Part shown: piece after piece, positions 1 to 4,715 of the stretch
How positions within the stretch are numbered: position 1 is the stretch's first letter
How the letters are laid out: every line of letters starts with the position of its first letter
Source of the DNA: Candidatus Peregrinibacteria bacterium
GTDB lineage: Bacteria > Patescibacteriota > Gracilibacteria > UBA1369
DNA: 6,201 nt
Reading direction: 5' to 3'
Assembly (NCBI GenBank): GCA_014728765.1
Contig: WJLA01000111.1
Location: forward strand, 1 to 6,201
The notes under the pieces: generated by a model
The model's database searches: none
What the model was told of the DNA's origin: nothing
What the model saw: only the letters and a program-made list of their open reading frames with translations
Position numbers and translations under genes: made by a program

Positions 1-52
1 ACCAGATTGCAACTAAAAATATATATTTGAAATAATTATCATAATATGTTAA

Positions 53-58
53 TATAAT
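53..58 (+). promoter_or_regulatory. possible -10 box upstream of the small gene pair
   Basis: A perfect TATAAT lies 23 bases before the first small gene, in a very AT-rich leader. The only -35-like match, TTGAAA at 27-32, is 20 bases away, which is too far for a normal sigma-70 promoter. In DNA this AT-rich a lone TATAAT is weak evidence. The rest of bases 1-81 shows nothing else I can name. Confidence 0.3.
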
Positions 59-81
59 ATGATTATTTAACTAAATCAATT

Positions 82-495
82 ATGTTTTTAGAAAAAAGAT
101 TTTTATTTCAAGAAGCTCCAGATAGACAACCTGAACAACAGGCTCAAAAGCCGGAAGGTCAAGTTGAAGATCAAAGATCACCTGATCAAAAAGCTACAAA
201 AGCTAACAATCTCAGATTAGATTTAAGTGGACTCGCTCCAAAACTGGATGGTCCGAAAGTAGATGGCCCAACAGTGGAGCAGCCAACACAAGGTAGATAT
301 GAAAGAGCGGAAACTGAAGCTCAACAAAAGGCAAGAGTTGATGCGGCTTTACAAGATGCGCAAAAAAGATTTGCCAGTGATGATTCTGTTGGTGACAGAA
401 AATTCACCCATAACGGTAGAGAATATATTGTTCATTTGGGTCCAAGGAACGATGATGGACAAAGAAGAATTTCAGTCAGACAAGCAAAAGGATAA
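82..495 (+). CDS. small hydrophilic protein of unknown function (137 aa)
   Basis: I do not recognise this protein. It opens with MFLEKRFLF, followed by a Gln/Pro/Glu/Lys-rich, probably disordered stretch (about residues 11-70) containing the repeat-like KLDGPKVDGP. Next comes a charged, Ala/Gln-rich predicted helix (about 73-97). It ends with what looks like a beta-hairpin (about 106-133) with alternating polar and hydrophobic residues around REYIVHLG and RRISVRQ. There is no signal peptide, transmembrane segment or cysteine. The ATG follows an A-rich leader without a Shine-Dalgarno sequence, as for several genes here. The next gene starts 24 bases downstream in the same direction and has the same overall plan, so the two are probably co-transcribed and may be diverged duplicates. 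Coding is supported by sensible composition and the matched neighbour, not by homology I can name. Confidence 0.65.
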   Translation: MFLEKRFLFQEAPDRQPEQQAQKPEGQVEDQRSPDQKATKANNLRLDLSGLAPKLDGPKVDGPTVEQPTQGRYERAETEAQQKARVDAALQDAQKRFASDDSVGDRKFTHNGREYIVHLGPRNDDGQRRISVRQAKG

Positions 496-519
496 TATTT
501 ATAATTAACAAAAACAAAT

Positions 520-975
520 ATGTTTAAACCAAATAGATTTATTTATTTCGGATTAGGTGAATCAAAGCCCATGCCAACAGGAGAAGAAAAACCTGATACT
601 CAACCCTCTAATCCCGACGACTTAAAAAAGGAACATTTGCCTGTAGGTTTCGAGACGCAAAAAGCAGAAGGACTAAGTACAAAATTGGAAGGTGGAGTAG
701 AAAAAAAAGAAGGAACAAGAATGGATCAAACTGAAATTAAAGAAGGTACTATTGTTGAAAATCCTACTTGGCCTGATCCGAACATGACTGCTAAAACAAC
801 AACAATTTACGGTAAATTTGAAATTAAAGATCTTGCACAATATATGAATGATCCAAATGTTCAAGATGCAGTTGATCAAGCATATTTCGACACTAAACTA
901 ACTAGACCCGGAAAACCTGACTTACACATTATTGTGGAACCATCAGGAAGAAAATATGCTCTGGAAAGAAAATAA
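520..975 (+). CDS. small hydrophilic protein of unknown function (151 aa), possible paralogue of its upstream neighbour
   Basis: I do not recognise this protein. It starts MFKPNRFIYFG, like the upstream gene's MFLEKRFLF. It continues with a Pro/Glu/Lys-rich linker (about 14-85) containing GLSTKLEGG, comparable with the neighbour's GLAPKLDGP. Then come a probable strand and helix (about 97-124, FEIKDLAQYM onward) and a short C-terminal hairpin (about 134-151, LHIIVEPSGRKYALERK). No membrane segment, signal peptide or cysteine is visible. It begins 24 bases after the upstream stop, with an A-rich leader and no Shine-Dalgarno sequence. Its TAA ends one base before the stop codon of the convergent cdaR, so any plus-strand terminator must lie inside cdaR. 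Antisense frames are open here but have no plausible protein composition. Function is unknown; shared ancestry with the neighbour is inference from the common plan. Confidence 0.65.
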   Translation: MFKPNRFIYFGLGESKPMPTGEEKPDTQPSNPDDLKKEHLPVGFETQKAEGLSTKLEGGVEKKEGTRMDQTEIKEGTIVENPTWPDPNMTAKTTTIYGKFEIKDLAQYMNDPNVQDAVDQAYFDTKLTRPGKPDLHIIVEPSGRKYALERK

Positions 976-976
976 A

Positions 977-1897
977 TCAAAATCTCACTCTGATATTTTC
1001 AGGGCTGAAATCTACAATATTTAAATTTAAATCGGCTGGCAACAAAATGTCAGCTGATTTTAATTCATAAATGCCATTTTCGACTAAATTTGTATCAAAA
1101 CTTACTGTTAATGATTCATTATCAATCTGTTCCAAGTCATTTTGATTCCCTTCAATTGTAACAAGCACACTGTTTGGAAGTAGTTCACTCGGTCTGAATT
1201 CAGCGGTCTGAGGAATTTCAATGTCTGCCATAACCGTCTTACGCTGCAAAGAATCGGGTTCAGATTGGCTTTCAACAGGCTCAATTGAAATCTCAATCAT
1301 AACACTTTGAGGCTCTATGTTAACCCCTTGCTTATCAGTCTTCAGAAAATACTCATCGGTTATTGTAGAGTTGGCATTATCATTGATTTGATAGGGGATA
1401 TTAATGCTTTCTATTTCAGACAAGCTATCGCTATGTCCGCTCACTGTGACATGATTTTGACTTAGTTTCGTCTTGGTTATCTCAAATCCTTCTGCTGTTT
1501 CACCACTGATTTTTAATTCAATGGGCACTTCTTTTTTTGACAAATCACTTAATTTCATAGTGATAGTTTCTGGATCATAAGAAATAATATTCACTTCCGA
1601 ATTATTACTGTCAACTTTTACAGGGACTTGATATTCACCTGCTGAAAGACCGGTTGCATCGGCAGTAACAATAAAATCATTTTTATTCAATAGCGTCTCG
1701 GAATCTGTTGAATATCTTATTTTTATCCTTGCGGGAGAACTCATTAAGGCTAAATTTTCATCAAGGCCTGTTATTTCAGGCTCAATCGGTTCCGGAAAAA
1801 CAGTAACATAATTTTCAACTCCCACCACGAACAACCACAGCATGATAGCTGAAATTAAAGCCAATAATTTAAGCTCCAGATTTTGAAATATTTTCAT
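977..1897 (-). CDS. cdaR: YbbR-domain protein, CdaA regulator CdaR (306 aa)
   Basis: This is a membrane-anchored extracytoplasmic protein of the YbbR family. In Firmicutes, CdaR binds the diadenylate cyclase CdaA and modulates c-di-AMP synthesis. Visible here are a short cytoplasmic N-terminus, one transmembrane helix (about residues 10-27, LLALISAIMLWLFVV) and then about three beta-rich YbbR repeats (roughly 35-118, 120-207 and 218-306). The repeats close with the typical pattern: YDPETITMKL, IEPQSVMIEI and FSPENIRVRF. B. subtilis CdaR has four repeats, so this one is slightly shorter. The ATG lies inside the end of cdaA (29-base overlap), implying one mRNA and coupled translation. The stop is TGA, one base from the convergent small gene. 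The glmM gene that follows cdaR in many Firmicutes is absent here. Family assignment is strong; the regulatory role is inferred from family and position. Confidence 0.92.
   Translation of the reverse strand: MKIFQNLELKLLALISAIMLWLFVVGVENYVTVFPEPIEPEITGLDENLALMSSPARIKIRYSTDSETLLNKNDFIVTADATGLSAGEYQVPVKVDSNNSEVNIISYDPETITMKLSDLSKKEVPIELKISGETAEGFEITKTKLSQNHVTVSGHSDSLSEIESINIPYQINDNANSTITDEYFLKTDKQGVNIEPQSVMIEISIEPVESQSEPDSLQRKTVMADIEIPQTAEFRPSELLPNSVLVTIEGNQNDLEQIDNESLTVSFDTNLVENGIYELKSADILLPADLNLNIVDFSPENIRVRF
1029..1061 (+). terminator. candidate hairpin terminator for the convergent transcripts, inside cdaR
   Basis: AAATCGGCTG (1029-1038) pairs with CAGCTGATTT (1051-1060) over 10 bp with one G-U on the plus strand, across a 12-base loop. 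On the plus strand it is followed by a short TTTT run, and on the minus strand by TTTAAATTT. It lies about 55 bases past the end of the plus-strand small-gene pair, where a terminator would be needed because the convergent genes are one base apart. The T-run is short and the site is inside cdaR coding sequence, so this is tentative. Confidence 0.35.
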
Positions 1898-2723
1898 TAT
1901 TCTTAGGCTTTAACAAATAATTTAAATTATATTGTAGTGTTGCCAAATCTAAGTTGTATTCCAATTTTCCATCCTTGGCAAAACTGATAAACCCTCTTTC
2001 TTCGGAAATAACAATAACATAAGCGTCTGTCTGCTCTGAAAGTGCTATAGCTGCTTTATGCCTGGTCCCATAAGCTTTGTTTTTGTCGGTGAATGTCGTT
2101 GGTAGAGTTGATCCCGCCGACACTATTTTATCATTTTCTATGATCACAGCACCATCGTGTAGCGGACTTTTATTTTGAAATATCGATATTAAAAGATGCT
2201 TTGAAATGTCAGCATTAAGCACAGTTCCTGTTTCAATATATTCTTTTAGAGGTGTCACATTCTTTATAACTATCAATGCTCCAATCTTATATTTGGAGAG
2301 ATAATCGGTCGTTTCAACCAATTCATTAATCAGATAATCAACCCTGGCAGTTTTTGAAAAGTTAAAAAAAGGTCTGTTCCCCAATTTTTCAAGAGTCATT
2401 CTAAGTTCAGGCTGAAATATTACCGGTATAGCTACAAGAAGCACGGTTAAAGCTCTATCCAAAAGCCAGCCCAAGGTTAGCAAATTTAAAGCCTTGCTAA
2501 TACTGAAAACTATCAAGATAAATATTAATCCGAGCAAAATACTGATTGATCTGGAACCTTTTAGAAGAGAAAATAAATAATATATAATCATGGAAACCAA
2601 TAGAATATCCAATAATACCATCCAGATTGACACATTCGAATATGCCAGATTTTGCCAAAAATCGCTGGCAAAACCTCCAACATTAATAATCAAGCCCGCC
2701 AAAAAATTTCCTATAGATTCCAT
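1869..2723 (-). CDS. cdaA: membrane diadenylate cyclase CdaA (284 aa)
   Basis: This enzyme condenses two ATP into cyclic di-AMP, a second messenger for osmotic, potassium and cell-wall homeostasis. Three hydrophobic segments (about residues 34-51, 58-74 and 82-100) precede a cytoplasmic DisA_N (DAC) domain at about 105-270. The DAC signature motifs are present: DGA at 190-192 within SPLHDGAVII, and GTRH at 219-222 followed by KAAIALSE. Length and topology match CdaA (about 270 aa) rather than DisA or CdaS. An in-frame ATG exists at 2789, but it falls within a terminator hairpin and upstream of a good -10 box. The ATG at 2723, preceded by AGGAA about 13 bases away, gives the family's usual MESIGNF-like N-terminus. 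The gene overlaps cdaR, forming the classic cdaA-cdaR pair. Confidence 0.95.
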   Translation of the reverse strand: MESIGNFLAGLIINVGGFASDFWQNLAYSNVSIWMVLLDILLVSMIIYYLFSLLKGSRSISILLGLIFILIVFSISKALNLLTLGWLLDRALTVLLVAIPVIFQPELRMTLEKLGNRPFFNFSKTARVDYLINELVETTDYLSKYKIGALIVIKNVTPLKEYIETGTVLNADISKHLLISIFQNKSPLHDGAVIIENDKIVSAGSTLPTTFTDKNKAYGTRHKAAIALSEQTDAYVIVISEERGFISFAKDGKLEYNLDLATLQYNLNYLLKPKNNENISKSGA

Positions 2724-2763
2724 AAATACTAGATTATTCCTGTAATTAATATAATTCAGAATG

Positions 2764-2772
2764 ATTATATCA
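2764..2772 (-). promoter_or_regulatory. extended -10 promoter of cdaA-cdaR
   Basis: On the minus strand the sequence reads TGATATAAT: a perfect TATAAT (2769-2764) preceded by TG one base upstream, which is an extended -10 element. It sits just after the terminator of the upstream gene and about 40 bases before the cdaA ATG at 2723. The -35 region overlaps the terminator's T-run and is not recognisable. The extended -10 could compensate for that. It implies independent transcription of the c-di-AMP operon. Confidence 0.6.
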
Positions 2773-2774
2773 TC

Positions 2775-2804
2775 AAAAGAAAAAACCACCTCATTCAGGT
2801 GGTT
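2775..2804 (-). terminator. intrinsic terminator of the cupredoxin-like gene
   Basis: Reading the minus strand, AACCACCT (2804-2797) and AGGTGGTT (2791-2784) form a perfect 8-bp stem with loop GAATG. A run of six T, a C and four T follow. It begins about 25 bases after the stop codon of the cupredoxin-like gene. The other orientation has an A-run before the stem but no T-run after it, so the terminator acts on the minus strand. Confidence 0.88.
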
Positions 2805-2829
2805 CTCTCCATGGATTTTATCTGCAAAT

Positions 2830-3912
2830 TTATTTAGTTAAACCTAGTTTTCTTCTGTTAAAATAGAGAATAGCTCCAAAACCTAACAGATACATCATTT
2901 CTGCCGGACCTGTTTTGGTTATTTCTTCTTTGGCTGAAGCATGGGTAGCAGTTGTCGACTCTTCTAGAACAGCTGTGGCAAGTTCTTCTTCAGAAAAATT
3001 TTCATTTTCTTGTTCTTCTTCAATATTTGTTGTTTCTGTCATTTCCGATTCAGCAATCACATTTGGCTCTGTTTGTTCAATTGCTTGGATAATTTCGTTA
3101 ACAGTGTCAGGGGCTGTGTTAACATTATCGGCAGGAGATTCTTCCTCAGTTTGTTCAATTGTCTCTTCTGCACTTCCAAAAAGCTCTTCCGGTGTTACAT
3201 CGTTATTCTCTTCAACAGTTTCTTCAAGTACACTGGCAGCTTCTGCTTCGTCATTTATTTCATTTTCTGGAGCAGTTTCTTCAACTTCGCCGCTTCCAAC
3301 AATAATTTGTGCCTTTCTAGCCGGATTATATGTTGAATAGTATTCAAAAGTAGCTTCATTATCGAATGTGTATGAGAATTCATCTCCACTTTCCAAAGAA
3401 GGACTGGAAAAGCTTGTTTCATCAGTTCCGTCTCCTATAATAGTTTGAGTTTCAGATGAAGTATTGGTCCACCTAACAGTTGTTCCCGGTTCAATTGTCA
3501 GTACACCCGGCTGAAAACCGAATAGCGATAAATCAACATCAACTATTTCTCCTTCAACTTCAGCTTCTGAACTCATCTCTTCATCAAGCATTTCTGTTTC
3601 AGCTTGAGCCAACAAATCAGCTTTTATATCAACAGGCTCTTGTACCCAATAAGCCAAATATCCTGCAACAGCCAGAATTCCGATAGCTGCTAAAACTTTA
3701 AATTTGGTAAATCTCGGGATTTCCTCTTCTGAATCATGCTCAGAATTCATATTATCACCAATATTATCTTCATTGAGCTTTTCATCCAAATGTTCAATAT
3801 GGATTTCAGTCGCCTCTTCAGTTCTTCCATTTTGGTCAAACATCTCTGTTTGATTTTCGTCAATGTTATAAAACTCTTGGTTATTGTTTTGATTTTTTTC
3901 GTCATTAAACAT
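2830..3912 (-). CDS. acidic membrane-anchored protein with a degenerate cupredoxin-like domain (360 aa)
   Basis: Order of parts: an acidic Asn/Glu-rich cytoplasmic N-terminus (1-70), a transmembrane helix (about 72-89, FKVLAAIGILAVAGYLAYWV), and an extracytoplasmic cupredoxin-like beta domain (about 122-206). A very long Glu/Thr-rich stalk (207-330) follows, then a C-terminal TKTGP (332-336), a short hydrophobic stretch (339-351) and RRK. The cupredoxin fold is suggested by FQPGVLTIEPGTTVRWTN, the F-S-pattern after it, and ATFEYYSTYNPARKAQIIV. In copper-binding relatives the ligands sit as H in the N-H-T-V region and C..H..M near the C-terminus. Here those positions read Q156, S193, N196 and R199, so copper binding is unlikely. 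The C-terminal tail resembles a cell-surface sorting or anchoring signal, but it lacks the LP of LPxTG. The ATG follows an A-rich leader without a Shine-Dalgarno sequence. The role is unknown; a surface or periplasmic structural or adhesive function is inference. Confidence 0.85.
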   Translation of the reverse strand: MFNDEKNQNNNQEFYNIDENQTEMFDQNGRTEEATEIHIEHLDEKLNEDNIGDNMNSEHDSEEEIPRFTKFKVLAAIGILAVAGYLAYWVQEPVDIKADLLAQAETEMLDEEMSSEAEVEGEIVDVDLSLFGFQPGVLTIEPGTTVRWTNTSSETQTIIGDGTDETSFSSPSLESGDEFSYTFDNEATFEYYSTYNPARKAQIIVGSGEVEETAPENEINDEAEAASVLEETVEENNDVTPEELFGSAEETIEQTEEESPADNVNTAPDTVNEIIQAIEQTEPNVIAESEMTETTNIEEEQENENFSEEELATAVLEESTTATHASAKEEITKTGPAEMMYLLGFGAILYFNRRKLGLTK

Positions 3913-3960
3913 GATTTTTTTTGTTTATTTTTATTTTGAAATCTTAAAATAATAACATAT

Positions 3961-3982
3961 TTCGGACCAAAAATTAAGTCCG
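3961..3982 (-). other. small inverted repeat in the 5' leader of the cupredoxin-like gene
   Basis: CGGAC (3963-3967) and GTCCG (3978-3982) form a 5-bp stem around a 10-base AT-rich loop, about 50 bases upstream of the start codon. If transcription begins from the TATAAT at 3995-3990, this hairpin is at the very 5' end of the mRNA, where it could stabilise the transcript. On the plus strand it is not followed by a T-run, so it is unlikely to be a terminator. Confidence 0.3.
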
Positions 3983-3989
3983 GTTAGTT

Positions 3990-3995
3990 ATTATA
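3990..3995 (-). promoter_or_regulatory. possible -10 box of the cupredoxin-like gene
   Basis: On the minus strand a perfect TATAAT lies about 78 bases upstream of the ATG at 3912. The nearest TTG-type -35 (TTGTAC) is only 13 bases away, too close to be canonical. The site lies downstream of the U-tract end of the small-RNA candidate, which fits a separate transcription unit. Confidence 0.4.
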
Positions 3996-4050
3996 AGCCA
4001 AAAAGAGTGTACAAAAATAGAAAACATGTTAAAGCTAAATAACGAATTAC

Positions 4051-4129
4051 AAATATAAAAATCCCTGACATTATGTTTATTTAGGGCGACCAAGCCTAAA
4101 AATTGGATTTTTCATACATAATTCAGGGA
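4051..4129 (-). terminator. terminator-like stem ending the small RNA candidate
   Basis: On the minus strand TCCCTGAATTATG (4129-4117) pairs with CATAATGTCAGGGA (4075-4062), 13 bp with a single bulged G. TTTTTATATTT follows at 4061-4051. The loop is long (about 41 bases) and contains its own 6-bp hairpin, TTTAGG/CCTAAA. A long loop is unusual for an intrinsic terminator, but the stem directly abuts the T-run. Confidence 0.55.
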
Positions 4130-4227
4130 AGAGGTTGCCCTTGTAGATTGGCAGTCCCAACTTTGGACGAATGCACAACTCAAAGGCAACCTTTTCCCAA
4201 AATTTATTAATATTTAAATGATCAAAT
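4051..4227 (-). ncRNA. candidate structured small RNA, class not recognised (about 175 nt)
   Basis: On the minus strand a -35/-10 pair (4262-4234) predicts transcription from about 4227. A 14-position stem follows, 4198-4185 with 4139-4126, containing one A-C mismatch and extendable by UUUG/CAAG. Its loop holds smaller pairings such as GUCC/GGAC. A second stem, UCCCUGA-AUUAUG (4129-4117) with CAUAAU-g-UCAGGGA (4075-4062), has one bulged base and is followed immediately by UUUUUAUAUUU, as in an intrinsic terminator. The loop of this second stem contains UUUAGG/CCUAAA. The two large stems share four bases (4126-4129) and so partly compete. No open reading frame of note lies in it. I see no hallmarks of tmRNA, RNase P RNA, SRP RNA or the ydaO c-di-AMP riboswitch. 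The size would suit a 6S-like RNA, but the two-stem layout does not obviously fit. It could instead be a leader that attenuates the cupredoxin-like gene. Ends are estimates. Confidence 0.6.
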
Positions 4228-4233
4228 CAATAT

Positions 4234-4262
4234 ATAATACAACAAAAAAAATAAAAAGTCAA
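4234..4262 (-). promoter_or_regulatory. sigma-70-type promoter of the small RNA candidate
   Basis: Reading the minus strand, TTGACT (4262-4257) is separated by exactly 17 bases from TATTAT (4239-4234). This gives five of six consensus bases in each box with ideal spacing, the best -35/-10 pair in the window. The spacer is T-rich. Predicted start is near 4227, about 30 bases before the first long stem. No coding sequence begins for 300 bases downstream, which supports an RNA product or a long leader. Confidence 0.65.
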
Positions 4263-4356
4263 ATATACTAAAATTATTATATTTATAAACAAATCTTATA
4301 TTATCTACTTCGCACAATTGGAAAGTGATAATTGTAATACTTTTGATGTCTGAAAC

Positions 4357-4504
4357 TAATCTTTTAAGCAACCATTAAATACTTTCAATCAAGCGTAATT
4401 TCGCCGACATTGATGAGTGATAGGGCCATATCACAAAAATAGTTCCACTATTCTTGATTATGCACTAATTAATAAAATTTTTGGTTGAAATTATTAAAAG
4501 ATTA
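4357..4504. other. nested inverted repeats, possible structured RNA or regulatory DNA
   Basis: A set of mutually compatible, perfectly complementary arms is nested in this gene-free stretch. They are TAATCTTTTAA 4357-4367 with 4494-4504 (11 bp), CAACCA 4369-4374 with 4482-4487 (6 bp) and AATCAAG 4387-4393 with 4453-4459 (7 bp). Inside these lie two hairpins, GTGATA/TATCAC 4417-4434 with a six-base loop and AATAGT/ACTATT 4438-4452 with a three-base loop. The last hairpin directly abuts the 4453-4459 arm, as for coaxial stacking in a junction. ATCAA 4388-4392 can alternatively pair with TTGAT 4410-4414. All pairs are Watson-Crick, so the strand cannot be decided. I see no convincing promoter or U-tract terminator, and no known RNA family that I recognise. 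The AT-richness makes chance pairings easier. Confidence 0.4.
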
Positions 4505-4513
4505 AGCTAAATT
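4485..4513 (+). promoter_or_regulatory. possible promoter of tRNA-Phe and downstream genes
   Basis: TTGAAA (4485-4490) and TAAATT (4508-4513) are spaced by 17 bases. The -35 is good (5/6) and the -10 moderate (4/6). Transcription would start near 4520, giving a leader of about 65 bases before the tRNA, to be removed by RNase P. No terminator follows the tRNA, so the same transcript could extend into the HAD and exonuclease genes. The leader holds the palindrome TTGAGCTCAA (4546-4555), of unknown meaning. Confidence 0.4.
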
Positions 4514-4584
4514 TACCTGGCCTTGAGTAATCTTCCGTAGTCCGCTTGAGCTCAAAGCAAAAGCACAATAGAAAGAAGACCCAA

Positions 4585-4659
4585 GCCAGGGTAGCTCAGT
4601 GGTAGAGCGAAGGACTGAAAATCCTTGCGTCGGCAGTTCGATTCTGCCCCTTGGCACCA
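4585..4659 (+). tRNA. tRNA-Phe (anticodon GAA)
   Basis: The cloverleaf is complete and canonical. The acceptor stem is GCCAGGG with CCTTGGC (one G-T), the D arm is GCTC/GAGC, and the anticodon stem is AAGGA/TCCTT with loop CTGAAAA, so the anticodon is GAA (Phe). The variable loop has five bases, and the T arm is GGCAG/CTGCC with loop TTCGATT. The discriminator base is A and the CCA end is encoded (4657-4659). Total length is 75 bases. The HAD-family gene starts 56 bases downstream on the same strand with no terminator between. Confidence 0.97.
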
Positions 4660-4715
4660 TATAAATATAGATTTAAAGCGCAAAAACACAGTCTTGGCTC
4701 ATCCATCAATTGTTA

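Noticed and set aside
27..58. TTGAAA/TATAAT promoter pair before the first gene
   Set aside because: The spacing is 20 bases, too long for a canonical sigma-70 promoter; only the -10 is kept, at low confidence.
977..979. UGA recoded as glycine, as in Gracilibacteria/Absconditabacteria
   Set aside because: UGA ends cdaR and the HAD gene at natural family lengths, and no in-frame UGA occurs within any gene called here.
2724..2789. 22-residue upstream extension of CdaA from an ATG at 2789
   Set aside because: That ATG lies inside the terminator hairpin of the upstream gene and upstream of the extended -10 box; the ATG at 2723 gives the family's normal N-terminus.
2915..3340. Open plus-strand frames rich in Ser/Cys/Phe opposite the acidic protein
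   Set aside because: They are the antisense reading of Glu/Thr-rich repeats, with unnatural composition and no start signals.
4051..4227. c-di-AMP (ydaO/yuaA) riboswitch near cdaA
   Set aside because: GGGCAACCT and CCCTGAAT superficially recall the motif, but the other conserved blocks are missing, and the element does not precede cdaA, which has its own promoter beyond a terminator.
4410..4453. Hammerhead-ribozyme-like arrangement: TTGATGA, a 6-bp stem, AAA, a 6-bp stem, then C
   Set aside because: It resembles CUGAUGA-stem II-GAA-stem III-UH, but core C3 is U and catalytic G12 is A. The bases immediately flanking the core do not pair as stem I; the only pairing arm lies 16 bases away. An active ribozyme is unlikely.
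3913..4584. Missed protein gene, CRISPR array or insertion sequence in the long gene-free stretch
   Set aside because: No frame of useful length with sensible composition, no spaced direct repeats, and no transposase or target-site duplication is visible.
4710..4715. TTG start for the HAD gene two codons upstream
   Set aside because: An ATG follows two codons later and no ribosome-binding site favours the TTG.
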